A program made the position numbers and the translations under genes. Below, in pieces: positions 46,807 to 58,570 of a stretch of DNA of 64,000 bases. This DNA is from Schistosoma haematobium (Eukaryota > Platyhelminthes > Trematoda > Strigeidida > Schistosomatidae). Where the stretch lies: NCBI RefSeq assembly GCF_000699445.3, contig NC_067196.1, positions 73,601,864-73,665,863 of the forward strand, in the 5' to 3' direction. Under the pieces are notes generated by a model that ran no database searches, had not been told where the DNA came from, and saw only the letters and a program-made list of their open reading frames with translations. Position 1 is the stretch's first letter; each line of letters opens with the position of its first letter.

Positions 46807-47204
46807 CAATACTATTACCAGAGCTTAACCATTAAATCCCTTAGCTTTAAATAAACTCAGTGTCATCAAATATATTGTTTTGAGTGGCAACAGTACGCTC
46901 GTTTTTTTGTCTATCCTTGAAAGTAAACACTGTAGGTGATCGCATTGATTACTTAATTTTAGGTAACATATTAAGATTGTCTTAACATTTTAATTTGGAT
47001 GTTTATTTGTCTAAAAATAGTTGAAAAGGATAAATATTCACTGAACTGTTATTGTACTATTTTTGTTGCTGCCTAACACGGATTCCTTCCTATAAAATAA
47101 CCTTAGATTGTTATCAGTTTTGATGATTTTTTACTTAGATATACAATAAATCAGTTTTCAAATATACATCATTTGTAATAATGATTTTAGTTCATCTATT
47201 ATTT

Positions 47205-47570
47205 ATTTGAATCATTCCGTTGATGTTTAGGACTGTAAATGATTAGTTTCTTTTGGTATATTTGCATCCTGTGCGGATTTTCTCGATATTGCTATCGAAT
47301 CACAGAAATTTTAAGCAGAGATGGACGGTGCCTAGAAATGAAATCCAAACAACCAATATATAAATTAAATTAAACTACATCCCATTGTATAAGCCAGAGG
47401 GTATCTGGACTCCATAGCTGAATGAACAACGTGATGGCGTTTGAAGTGGATGGTACTTGGTTTGCGTCCCGGAGTGAACACCAACTCGGATGAAGGTACA
47501 TATAGCTGACGAGTTCGGGAGAGCACGAAAAGCGCGTCCTAGATTCCGCTACCAGCCACCATCTAACTCC
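47205..47570. mobile_element. Sm-alpha-like composite, second head-to-head copy
   Basis: 47205-47345 is minus-sense SINE 3' sequence (GATGTTTAGGACTGTAAATG, ATCCTGTGCGGATT). From about 47360 plus-sense SINE follows, with GCGTTTGAAGTGGATGGTACTT, CTGACGA (47499-47505), GAAAAGCGCGTC and GATTCCGCTACCAGCCACCA. The hammerhead boxes survive, but stem II (GTTCGG/AGAGCAC) is poorly paired. Confidence 0.72.
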
Positions 47571-48039
47571 GTTTATTTTGTAGTGAAAGTTTTACTATGT
47601 ACTGAATTTGAATACAAGTGAAAGAATGTTTTTCAACTGGTTTTAATGCTCGTGTTGCATCTACCAAATTTAAGTTCCAAGATATTTGAGGAAATTTATG
47701 GAAATGGAACTTTTACCAGTATTCTACTTAACACACAGATCAAGCACCTCGATCTGTCCTAAAGTATGAATATAAATATGAAATAACCCAAGGGATTTAT
47801 AAAATAGTATCATTGCATTCTGTCTTGGGTTCACAACTTTGTTATTTTATTTATATAGGATTTATAGATTTTAAACGAAAAATTTTGTATTTTGTAGCCT
47901 AACTTTGAAGATCTACAAATAAACAGTCAATTTTCATAACAATATTAATGTCTAACTTCAACCAATCTACGATATTACCTAAACATCTTTCACTGTCTTC
48001 AGTGAATAAATGCTTCACACTCGACAGATTAGACATCAA

Positions 48040-48250
48040 AACCTTTGGATGCCGGATCAATGGCCCAGAGGTTCAGCATTCATGAACAAGATCGAGGGTC
48101 CTGTGTTTGATTCCCGCGTACAGGGTCATGCATACACACTACCGAGGAGTCCCTTACTGTGACAAAACTGTCGTACACTGCTTACATATATTCAGTGGTG
48201 GTCTTACAATGATAGATTGCTGATTTCAATGAAACTCAACAATCTCCACA
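48040..48250 (+). repeat. SINE family B, diverged copy
   Basis: GGATGCCGGATCAATGGCCCAGAGG head, TGTGTTTGATTCCCGC B-box-like segment, CCGAGGAGTCCCTTACTGTGAC and GTGGTGGTCTTA 3' part. The hammerhead core has lost CTGA. Confidence 0.7.
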
Positions 48251-49219
48251 TCCCTAAACTTGCAACTGTTATTTATGTTGGTAAAAATATATAAGCGCTG
48301 TTTTATATCCAAATATTCTAAACAAACCATACTATTTTTATTGTTGCAGTATTGTAATTACTTCTTAGTTGTTTACTTTGTTCGTATCATAATGATTTTA
48401 GATAATACTTCTATTTAAGATTTCTTTTATTACAAACCAAGGTAATTACACCAGTTTTAATGTTTATCATATATTTTCACATTTTCGAGCTTGTGTATGT
48501 GGACATGTGAGAAATTCTCAAGTGAATTTTTGATTCAGATGTAAAACAACATAATTTACATGATGAACCTTGTGAAACTAAACATTTATCCTTGTTTATT
48601 TACCTTTGACAGCTAGACAGGAAACTGAGATCACTGGATGAATTCAGACTTTAGTTCCGACAGTAAACTGCTTGATTATTTCCCTCCAACTTGAACCGAA
48701 TCTGTCTTATGAGTGTATTGTACTGAAACTAGGTCAAGAAGAGGGCGGCTAAATTAATTTTATCTGTTCAGGAATGTTTATTTATGTTGTCTTTTTTAGA
48801 CTATGATTTTTAATAGACTAAGTTCTTTCATTTAGTCTATGTGATCAATCAGTAGTACAGTCAAGTAAATTAAGGCTAACCTGGTAATACAAATCTATGT
48901 AAACAGCTTACTTTGTAAGTATTAGACTACCTAACTTTGTGATCAGTAAACCTTCTTATCTTTCCATCTCTCGTTTTTTGCATCTCATCAAATCCCATTC
49001 ACCTTATGCTTGGCTGTTTTACTAAGATATTGTGTTAAGTCGCGTTAAAGCGAGGTCGTATCAAATGTTGAGTTACTATAAGCAATAGCGATCTTGTTTT
49101 GTAAGATAATTGAACGTCTATCAAGTAGAAATGGGACAAAAGGCGTTTAAAATTAGTGGTTCGTCAAACAGAATATAACATTAATCAAAACTTGTCCTGT
49201 ATTTAAACTGGTCAAGATG
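48251..49219. other. Intergenic, nothing recognised
   Basis: No supported feature. Confidence 0.4.
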
Positions 49220-49657
49220 TGTAGTGACTCACGTTTATCACGAGAACACGACTGGTTTGATAAAAACAATTATTATTATAACCAACTGTACCAGTGTTTG
49301 TTTTAACGTGCTTTTGTTTGACTGTGCTAATGACAGCTATTTTGTGCTTCCATTCTTATACTGACACTTCGATTGTAACTTCGCGCGAATTCGGTTACCT
49401 TCTGTAACCAAGGTTGTGTCCTGGCACGATCTCGGTATCCTTTCGATGCCACGAGATCGCCAGCAAATATAACTCGACTTGGTCCATTAATTGCCTTCTG
49501 ATATTTGACTTCTCGAGGATTTTATGGAGTCATTTGGAACGAGCTTCTTACGCCTTCTGATCTATTTGGCACGTGTTTCTTGGTAGCGGTGTTCATAGTT
49601 AATCTCAACTCGACGCCACGCTACAATTGGTGATCCCAAAGTTTGGGACACGCGACA
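49220..49657 (+). repeat. 5' LTR of the non-autonomous Gypsy-type element
   Basis: TGTAGTGACT ... CGCGACA, 438 bp. Its last 35 bases contain a PBS-like unit (ACAATTGGTGATCCC, from 49623) that is repeated just outside the LTR. Confidence 0.95.
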
Positions 49658-49659
49658 AT

Positions 49660-49677
49660 TGGTGACCCGTATTTTGG
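49660..49677 (+). promoter_or_regulatory. Candidate primer binding site
   Basis: TGGTGACCCG directly after the 5' LTR. The first ten bases agree with the complement of a eukaryotic tRNA-Trp 3' end; the rest diverges. Confidence 0.55.
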
Positions 49678-49949
49678 AACACGCCTCTGCTTCTGGTCAA
49701 ATCTTCCAAAGAAGCCAATTCGGTGAGTCTATGATTTATCTATCCACGTCTGTCGTATATTTTCATATTTAATATATAATATACTCGACATGACGGATAA
49801 CGATAAGAATAGTAATATAATAGACTCCCATTTATGTGTACCGAACTCTTGTTACTTTTTATTCGCGTGACGATGAATTCCACGCTTTATTCGAGAAATT
49901 TTCCCCTATTATTTATTCTCCTCGCTGACCCGGCTGCTTGGTACGGAAT

Positions 49950-50764
49950 GCATTCGCATACACATTAACGTCTACCTCCCAGCATCAAATGGTTAAGTTG
50001 AACGGTTTCATTGCCAACGTAAAAGTGCTCTACGAGCACACGAGAACGACAACTGGTATGAAACCTTATCGCTCGTCCCCTTAGGTATTCGAACGAGCTT
50101 GAAGGCAGATATACAATGTTCCGCCACTGAAATGGTATACGACACGACATTGCGTCTGCCCGGAGAATTCTTCACACCACGGAGCAGACCTAATTTCGCT
50201 AAATCAGACTACGTCCAACGACTGTCTGCATTTATGTGAACGCTGTCTCCGGTGTCAACTCGAATACAACATCGACAGGTCGCTCTCCCTCGAGAGTTAT
50301 CTACCTGTTCACATGTTTTTGTACGAGTAGATTCGGTACGCAAACCTTGGCAACAACCTTACGAAGGCCCTTTTCACGTGATCGCTCGTCACGAAAAGAC
50401 CTTCAAGGTTGATCGATATGGACGCGTCGAGATCGTCATCGTTGATCATCTCAAACCAGCACACGTCGATGATAGTGCCCTATCTGGTAACCTGAGATTC
50501 AATGCTAGACCTATTAAACCTAGCGGGATCCTTAAATCTTCTTCAGGTCCCACGCTAGAAGCATCTGAGACCTCATTCTCACGTCCCGGTCAACAGCACG
50601 CGTCATCTGCACCTTCTACGGACGAGACGACAGTCTCACGTCCAGATCAGCAGACCACGCCGCCTGACCTCGGATGAGATTGCAGGCTCACGAGATACGA
50701 ACGAGACTGCTGTCTCACGTTCCGGTCGCCGAGTACGGTTACCCGTACGCTTCCGCGACTAATC
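49950..50764 (+). pseudogene. Integrase C-terminal remnant of the non-autonomous element
   Basis: Starts near the integrase HP..NG.VERFH region in broken frames (about 49975-50040). It continues with [26 protein letters not shown] and, in 50252-50677, THVFVRVDSVRKPW with YEGPFHVIAR (the GPY/F-like module). It ends RSGRRVRLPVRFRD with a stop at about 50761. The same modules appear in the intact element at 61070-61701 ([29 protein letters not shown]), so the two families are related. Frameshifts and a stop near 50238 exclude a working protein. Confidence 0.8.
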
Positions 50765-51301
50765 GCACAGTGAACAACCGATACGGTGTAGGGTTATTCC
50801 TATACTGCACGCATGCTACATTCTTCTTTTTTGATTTTCTTTTTGTTTCCTGAGCCCACGCCTTCGACCATCTCCGTTTGGTTCCGTCGACTTCAGTCAA
50901 CTTTGGTGAAAGCTGGCCTGATCACCCACGCTCTTGTCAACGTACTCAGTCGATATATTGGTTTCGAATGCTTGGCATACGCTTGGTCTCGAACTTGGTC
51001 GTTATGGTCGCTTCTGGTCTTTTGGCTCAACGTGGTTTCGTCCTTCGTCTGCAGCGTTTATGGTCCGGACCCGTACGAACGCCCTCTTCAGATTCTGGAT
51101 ACAAACCACTCTGGTAGCATGCCGACTCAAGCAACAAATACAACACATCGCTCCTGGTACCGTTCTCCGAAAACGACCTTCGTTGGCAACTCGACGATCA
51201 ACGATCGCTTTCCTATTCGCCAATTCTTCCGTCCTACAATCGCTCGTCAGCCGATCAGTCCCACGATTCAAACCCCTATTTATCGAAAGTGTAAACCCTT
51301 T

Positions 51302-51316
51302 CTAGCGGGGGGCTCC
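51302..51316 (+). promoter_or_regulatory. Candidate polypurine tract of the non-autonomous element
   Basis: AGCGGGGGG directly upstream of the 3' LTR, the expected position for the plus-strand primer. Confidence 0.6.
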
Positions 51317-51754
51317 TGTAGTGACTCACGTTTATCACGAGAACACGACTGGTTTGATAAAAACAATTATTATTATAACCAACTGTACCAGTGTTTGTTT
51401 TAACGTGCTTTTGTTTGACTGTGCTAATGACAGCTATTTTGTGCTTCCATTCTTATACTGACACTTCGATTGTAACTTCGCGCGAATTCGGTTACCTTCT
51501 GTAACCAAGGTTGTGTCCTGGCACGATCTCGGTATCCTTTCGATGCCACGAGATCGCCAGCAAATATAACTCGACTTGGTCCATTAATTGCCTTCTGATA
51601 TTTGACTTCTCGAGGATTTTATGGAGTCATTTGGAACGAGCTTCTTACGCCTTCTGATCTATTTGGCACGTGTTTCTTGGTAGCGGTGTTCATAGTTAAT
51701 CCCAACTCGACGCCACGCTACAATTGGTGATCCCAAAGTTTGGGACACGCGACA
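51317..51754 (+). repeat. 3' LTR of the non-autonomous Gypsy-type element
   Basis: 438 bp. The one difference from the 5' LTR is C for T in GTTAATCCCAACTC. Confidence 0.95.
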
Positions 51755-51937
51755 GATGTATGGAATAGTAAGGTTATTAACACAATCCAAGGTTGACAAA
51801 CACCCCTTACGGCTGACTGTGAATGTTAATATACGTGTGTTTACCAAAACAGATGATTTGATATATAAGAACTTTCGTCTAAATTTGAACGATTAGTTTC
51901 ACAGTATTTGGGCGCCGAGTTAATATGAGTCATTAAA

Positions 51938-52033
51938 GAGGAAGAATGTATTTGTAAAATCTCAGCGAAAGAATTTGAAGTCAATCCAACGTTTTGCCTA
52001 GTAATCTGGTCCAAGCTTTTTCAAGGAAAATAT
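51938..52033 (-). repeat. Hammerhead-like retroelement end, copy 2 (minus)
   Basis: Reverse complement of the unit at 8600-8705: GAAGAATGTATTTGTAAAATC, then CAACGTTTTGCCTAG, then CTGGTCCAAGCTTTTTCAAG. Confidence 0.65.
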
Positions 52034-52654
52034 AATCAAACAACAAAATTATCGATTTGATATAACAGAAAAGGAAGCCTATCGTAGATTCTATGAGGAT
52101 GTTTCTAAGATCCTCACTTGAGGAAAAATGAGGTCATTCAGTTGCGAGATTTCGCAGCATCTCACTGACGTAACACATCAAGTAGAGATCCTCAAGTTTC
52201 TCAAAGTGGTTAGGGAACAACCAAACCCAATTCTTCTTAAACTCATTAAAACTAAAGCTAACAATCGTCTAAAGTCTAATTTTGCGTTCTAAAGAAAGCA
52301 ATTACCAGAATTTATTCTGGATGGTATAAATTTTCATTTGATTATCTTTCTTTAACTTTTTTTACCATTTGTTTACATAATCCTCTTACTCTTTTTACAC
52401 AAATGACTTTTGAAACTAAGTGAAATTAACTCCTTTTATTCTTATTTTCAGCTGTGTTATTATGTAAAATCTTAAACTAATAAATTTTGTTGTTGTCCTG
52501 ATTTGTGAATCCAAGATGTTATTCATGCATTGTGTTTTTTTATTTGATTTAACTTACTTGGTTTATTTTCGCAGTTCAAATCAAGAGTAGATCAAAGTTA
52601 GATCAGCAATGAAAACTTTGAAGGACTGTACAAACCTTTTGTTCTAATACAGGA
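52034..52654. other. Intergenic, nothing recognised
   Basis: No supported feature. Confidence 0.4.
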
Positions 52655-52770
52655 CTCCTGAACAGTGGGCGTGCCACGACCTCACATGCGGGACTCTGAG
52701 TGGGGACCCGGTCACACTCGTGAACGTTAGACTTTAGACCACTGAGCAGGCATCCAATGTTATCCACCTT
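52655..52770 (-). repeat. SINE family B fragment (minus)
   Basis: Minus strand: GGATGCCTGCTCAGTGGTCTAAAG head and a rearranged middle with GGGTCCCCACTCAGAG. The 3' half is missing. Confidence 0.55.
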
Positions 52771-55700
52771 GGTGTTTGGGAATTCATGCTACTTTAGGTG
52801 TGATTCTTAGACTGTGTTTTATTCATTAGTCTAACGGAGGAAAATAACTAAATTATACAACTAAACTTAAAGAGTCATGATTCAATAAACTGTTAGCATA
52901 ATACAAAACCTGTTTTGATTTAATTCTTAGATGTTCTCATTGTTTAGGAAAAGTCTAATACCACTGACAACTATGTTTTTCCATAGTTTTTTGACAACTT
53001 CGTCTCCACTAACGACTTTCTTCAGTCATAAATATTTGAATCATTCGGTGGGTCATACGATTGACAGTAAATTGAAGTTGGAAAATTAACATGTTCGTAG
53101 TAGTGTGCGACTTATCAGGATTGCTAAATTCATACACCATTAGTCACAAACGGATCAGTATTTAATTCAGAGAGAAAGCAATGGGTATACTTAAAAGTGT
53201 AATGTTTCGTATCTAGCCACAAGATACTTTGTGTACCAGGACAACGTGGAAAGAAGAGTGAGAGAGGAGAGCCGTGAAAGAGAAAAACTAAAGAAAAGAT
53301 GAGCCAACAACCCAGCAAGCACACAAAATTCATTTATATTTAATAAAAGAAGCAACAGACAGCAATAAACGATAAAACAAACCTTAGATTAAGAAAATCT
53401 ATGAATCGAAACTGGATGCAGATAGCTTGAAGCTTTTAACCCGCTACTAAGGCATTGTACCAATCGAAAATTTAGCTATAATAGTAGATAAAACAATATA
53501 TTTGTGTTGATTACTCGGATAGACTTCAATACCTAAGCTAGAATTCTGTTTTCCGTTATATGGGACGTGGATCATGAATGTGTCAATCACCCAGAGCAAG
53601 ATATAGACGAAACAATTTTTATTTTTTGCGAGCACTATCGATTTTGTCGTAGCTTAATCGTCTTAATTACCAAATAGTTGGTTATTTTTGTGGTATAGCG
53701 AAGACAACATATGTCTGACTCTATAAAGTAACCCGTAATAAAAGGACCTCAACATCATGACAAAATGTGTTTTAATAAAATCATTGGTTGTGAATGACTC
53801 AAGAAAGCCGAATTCCCATATGGACAAGAGCTAAATGAATCGATTAAATCGGATTTGCCTTGACTTGTTGCACCAAATATTTGGGTCTTTGTCATTATGA
53901 ACAGTACGAAATCGGTAGCAGGATAATATCTTATTAGTCACAAGTCAAATTTTTTAGTCACGTTAGATTGCACGCAGACTGCAAGGTTTTCCATCTACGA
54001 TGTGTAATATAAAGGTCAGAGTGGTACTTATATGTTAAAGTATGATCCAAAGGAAATGCTTCAAAGCCCCAGCTATTTCGATAAACTCAGTGTTTAAAGG
54101 CTGAAAGCCACCCCAGTCGAAACGAGCTGAGATGGAACGAAACTATCAAGTAATAAAAAAATCGAAAAGTACAATTTTAGAGCTCACACTGAACAGTTGG
54201 AATACATATATATACAATTAAAGTAGACTCATTGGTAACGAAGGTCGTAATTTGATGTTAACAGAATAGGTTATTAATCACTTGTAGAAAACTTCATTAG
54301 CACGTTTCATCTCACATGATGATTTTAGTCTCATTACTTCTTAAGACGACAAAAGTAGAAAAGGAAGGAGTATATTCTATTTCGCAGGTGTATTGGGAAA
54401 AATCGCTGACCAAACTGGTTGAACGTTAGCAAACAACTGATAAGATTATCTAAGGGCTTGAAACCCATACCTCGAGCAATTCCAGGATATCTATATCTCT
54501 CAGTGTTTTAGTGACTCCTCGAATTTCAGTATACCGAAAAGACGATTACGATCAATAATTTCCCGGTAATAACGTGATAAAAGTTGCATAAGCGTATGAG
54601 ATGGGTACTTCCAGAAAAAACATGTGTGAGAACTTGACTAAATGTAGATAATCAACAGGCACAAATATCATTTGCTATCCAAATCCGTAAGTTCCACAAC
54701 TACAATAAAAATTATTCATAAAGATAAAAGTAGGTCAATTCAGTGTCCTCAGAAGGTAAACAACACCCATGAAATAAGAATTGCAAAATAAAAGTAAGAA
54801 CTATATAACTATTGGCCTGTTATCAACAGCAAATGTCCGTAAACACAGAGGACTTCTTCCAGTCTAACTGGCATAGAAAAAACAACCGAAGTGCAGTAGT
54901 CCAATATTCTCATAATGGATTGCCTTACAAAGGAAATATTAAATGGAATGGCGATAGAACGATCACTACGAAACTCAGCGACATCAATGTTTGTTGACTT
55001 GGTAGTCTGTAGAGACTGTAATAACTTGATAATTTCAGATGTTTGAAAACATATGAACATAATGTACAGATATACGAAGGGCAATATAAAAGCCTTACAT
55101 ATGAACGAGAACTTAGAAATCGCGGTATATGAGACATAAGTATGGGCGTTTTCACAACTTATGAACACATACATACGACAAAACTCTTACAATGAGTTTT
55201 TTGTGGTGAACTTCTAATAACTCTCACAGGAGCTCAGTCTGAGTTCTAAACAGGCGACTTGATATTGTTTTTTGATGTTGTACACTTTACCCAGTTATTT
55301 ATTCGCTTATAGCTATGAGCACTCCTTAACATGAGTGCACGATGATGTGTATGTGTCTACCTACCTGCTTAAATCTTCACACGGCTTAAAGAAATTAAGT
55401 CTCTTTGACTTAACGTATTATCATACTCCTACGCTTTAAACACGTCCTGCAGCTCATACAATCTGTCTGCCAGTTATTATTTGCATGCATTAAGTATACG
55501 TATTTGAAATCCTCTTATTTGACTCGTATATATGAGTTATGTTACCGTGATCATTCAGCAACAAATAAATAAGGCTAGATAGGATCCATATTTTACTAAC
55601 ATAATTCCTTACAGTCGTCCATCATATTACGACAAAATATTAACATTCAAACCTCATGTATATTAATTGTCGATTCCTTGTCGTCCCACTTTTACCATCA

Positions 55701-55814
55701 TAAAACATTTATCTAAAGTTCGTTTGAAGTTCATTATCGAAAACATTGATTTTGTGGTTACAATTTAAGTGTCTCACAGATAATGCTCTGTGAAATTTGC
55801 TTTTTATGATGCAG
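52771..55814. other. Long intergenic stretch, nothing recognised
   Basis: About 3 kb of less AT-extreme sequence. A possible hammerhead-like scrap (minus-sense CTGAAGAAAGTCGTTAGTGG) is at about 52995-53020. No coding exon could be supported. Confidence 0.4.
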
Positions 55815-56014
55815 GAATTGTCAATTGACGACGACAGCCCATTGAGTCTGACACTGGATAGTGTGGAAACTTCAAGCTCAATCTCTGGTGCTGTCAACTC
55901 AAGCCTTACTGCTGACCAAAAGTTTCAGACGTCGACTGTCAACACGCTCGAGGAGGAGAGACCCATTTTTCAGACTACTGTCACATGTAATCGTCATACG
56001 TCTTGCACGGGGTA
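55815..56014 (+). other. Possible coding exon of unknown gene
   Basis: Preceded by a splice-acceptor-like TTTTTATGATGCAG. The frame reads 66 residues rich in Ser, Thr, Asp and Glu (SIDDDSPLSLTLDSVETSSS) to a TAG, with higher GC than its surroundings. No partner exon or domain was found. It may be a retroelement fragment or chance. Confidence 0.2.
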
Positions 56015-57228
56015 GTTAAAGGAACTATTACCCACCAGAATCCCGTCTAATTTAATTACTAATTGCTACAGCAGAACCGAAAATATTTGACCGACCAAGA
56101 AATGTTGTAATATTATGAGGTTCACTGTATTATAGATGAGTTTGTTTCACTCAACTGTTGAACTTGTTTGTTTGCATTTTTGGCGTCGGTCATCTGGGTT
56201 TCACTTTGTTCTTTGGTATTTCAAAGGGTTTGCTACGAAAACATTGAAATTAAAAGTTTATTTCATAATTTTTATTATTATTAGAACGAAATTAGGGTTA
56301 TTACTTGTAATTTGCGAATAAACATCGTCACCTGAATTGGAATTTGCTTCTGTTGTTATTTGGGTCCGTATTATGCAAGCAGATCAGTTAACTGTGCTTA
56401 AATGACGGACGTCACTGAAATTCGGATACAACACTAATGATGAGACGAATGCAACAGTTCGACATGCGGGGAGTAAAACCCTCATACAAGAAAAACCGGA
56501 TCGTACAAATCAATGGATTAGTCCAAAAGTACTGACAGTTAAATAGAAGCTCCCTGCAGTTAATAGGAAGGGAACGATAATAGCGTACTTAAAAGTCATG
56601 AATACGACGTTGAAAGAGGTAAAATTCGTCCCAAATATATCTGTTTGGAATGTAGATTAGCTGAAATACAGTGACCCCGTTAAACAGCATGGACCGGGTC
56701 AGTAGCTGGTGGAATTTGTCATCAAAAACGTACTGAAATATGTGGCTTACCGGATACAAATTACCAGGTCAATAAGAGTCGGTTGGTTGCTTGGGGGCTG
56801 GATCCAACTGAATCTTGAAGTAAGTGCCTGAAAGTAATGGGAGGTGAAGCGTGATACTAAATAACGCATACCAAATCGTTAGTTCAACTTTTCGTGTCCG
56901 CCTAGATTGGTCCTCCGAGGATCAAGCTAAGTGAAAGAACATTCCTACTAAGCCAGAGACTGGAAAATAGAATAGCGAAACAAATATTAGGGTTTTGAGA
57001 CGATGATGAACATTGAGGGCTCAAATGAAGACTCAAGTATGGCAATAGCCGACCCACACAGATGAAATTATCACAGTAACAACAAATTAAGAGCTCGTCA
57101 AGCCAACTGCATAAAAGTTTTTTTCTGGTGGCGAGAACACTTACGACGTGGAAAAATGAAAAAGCCTAGTGACTGTCCTTCAAGAGAGCGACCACATACT
57201 CATATTAATCAAGACATATTAACACAAC
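56015..57228. other. Intergenic, nothing recognised
   Basis: Left flank of the complete Gypsy element. Confidence 0.4.
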
Positions 57229-57232
57229 AGAT
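57229..57232. repeat. Target-site duplication of the Gypsy element (left)
   Basis: AGAT; repeated at 62468-62471. Confidence 0.8.
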
Positions 57233-57553
57233 TGTAGCGGTAAATAAATCCCCAAAATAAATAGCACTAAGTTTTCGACATTGGATGCTGACCATATGTT
57301 TTAGTGGACTCATCTAGCTGAAGGCGCTCGGTCAGGCATCTGCACCAGATCACGTGTGGTAACGCCGTGCTCAACATCAACCGCAATCGCTAGCCAGATT
57401 AGATCAGAGAATTCCGATATATTGGTCATCGCCAAATATACTCTTCCGATCTCCTCGACTCTGTCTTTTGATTTCTCTTGGTGGGAACGAAATATATTAG
57501 AAGGTGTTACTGGTAGAAGCGTTGTCAAACACTGAATACCTGTGACATCAACA
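57233..57553 (+). repeat. 5' LTR of the Gypsy element
   Basis: TGTAGCGGTA ... CATCAACA, 321 bp. Confidence 0.97.
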
Positions 57554-57554
57554 T

Positions 57555-57572
57555 TGGTGAACCCAACGTGAT
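57555..57572 (+). promoter_or_regulatory. Primer binding site, tRNA-Trp-like
   Basis: TGGTGAACCCAACGTGAT, one base after the LTR. Its complement matches the 3' end of eukaryotic tRNA-Trp (TCACGTCGGGGTCACCA) except at two positions. CsRn1-clade elements are known for tRNA-Trp priming. Confidence 0.8.
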
Positions 57573-57736
57573 CTGGTACACCTAATTGTAACTGTGAGTC
57601 TGTTCCTTTTTGGGATTTTTTATATATCATTGCCTTATTTTTTATTTTTTTTTTGAACATTGTGATTTTTTTTCGTGTTTTTTCTTGGATATATATATAT
57701 TTTCCCCTCGTTCATTATCGTACTTCATACTTCATC

Positions 57737-58570
57737 ATGACTGAACAGACACCTAAAGTACTCAAGTTTAAGACTTTGTCCCCACCTTCGTTTCAACTGA
57801 TGCCTTTCTGGCCCGACAACATCGAAGCCTGGTTTTGCTACGCAGAAGCCGACTTCTCCGAGCACGGCGTGATCGACACACGTGCACAATTCCTCGCAGT
57901 AGTCAAGGCACTACCGCGCGAATTCAACAGGTACGTAACACCTAGTATGTTTACTAGTGATGTTTCCGATGCTTACGAAATCTTAAAACGCTCGATTCTT
58001 AAACGAGGAGATCTAACCGATCGACAAAGGTTAGATCAACTCTTCAATAACATCGACCTGCAACACGGTTCTGCGACGGACATGTTGCAACGGATGAGAG
58101 AGGTAATAGGCCTAAGAACTTTCGACGAAGGTCTATTCAAACAACTCTTCTTGTCAAAACTTCCCCAACAGGTGCAAGCAGTTCTGGTCTCGTTCCAGAA
58201 CAACGGCTTAGACGAGCTAGCTGCATCTGCCGACCGCATTCTAGAAATTACGAAGTCTTCTACTACCGAGGTATTTTCAGTCAAAGAAAAGCCTCACACG
58301 ACTCAGAATGATATAACCGACTTATGTCACACACTCACGCGTTATCTTAGTCTTCGTACCGACCGTAAGAGATCACGCACACCACGTAGAAGCATTTCTC
58401 GTAAGCGATCTGTCTCTAGACCACGAGAGACAGATAACCCCGACTGGTGCTGGTATCATAACCAGTATGGAAAGCTTTCCAGAAATTGCAGAAAACCCTG
58501 CAATTTTCCCAACACGAAACCGACTGATTCGAAAAACAATTCGGGAAACTTCCAAGCCGGCACGCGTTAA
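57737..58570 (+). CDS. gag: Gag polyprotein (CsRn1-clade Gypsy)
   Basis: 277 residues. The start chosen is the ATG at 57737 ([11 protein letters not shown]); the frame also runs upstream without ATG. Residues ~20-190 form the capsid-like region ([33 protein letters not shown]). A basic stretch at ~215-232 ([16 protein letters not shown]) is followed by the nucleic-acid-binding box C238-x2-H241-x9-C251-x3-C255, the unusual CHCC pattern of CsRn1-type elements in place of CCHC. Gag assembles the particle in which reverse transcription occurs. The stop TAA (58568-58570) lies inside the frameshift-stimulating hairpin, and the pol frame overlaps the last ~40 nt. Confidence 0.93.
   Translation: MTEQTPKVLKFKTLSPPSFQLMPFWPDNIEAWFCYAEADFSEHGVIDTRAQFLAVVKALPREFNRYVTPSMFTSDVSDAYEILKRSILKRGDLTDRQRLDQLFNNIDLQHGSATDMLQRMREVIGLRTFDEGLFKQLFLSKLPQQVQAVLVSFQNNGLDELAASADRILEITKSSTTEVFSVKEKPHTTQNDITDLCHTLTRYLSLRTDRKRSRTPRRSISRKRSVSRPRETDNPDWCWYHNQYGKLSRNCRKPCNFPNTKPTDSKNNSGNFQAGTR

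Larger units (their letters stand above)
49220..51754 (+). mobile_element. Non-autonomous, internally deleted Ty3/Gypsy-type LTR element (2,535 bp)
   Basis: Two 438-bp LTRs (49220-49657 and 51317-51754), differing at one position, flank a 1,659-bp interior. The 4-bp duplication GATG is at 49216-49219 and 51755-51758. The interior has a primer-site-like sequence, a 26-codon stub after an ATG at 49790, then only the C-terminal part of integrase. Protease, RT, RNase H and most of gag and integrase are absent. The near-identical LTRs show recent insertion of an already deleted form, so it depends on another element's proteins. Confidence 0.9.

Noticed and set aside
50813..51403. 196-residue frame downstream of the integrase remnant
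   Set aside because: It runs into the 3' LTR and overlaps two other open frames in the same segment. The long frames appear to result from locally low stop-codon density. No domain was recognised.
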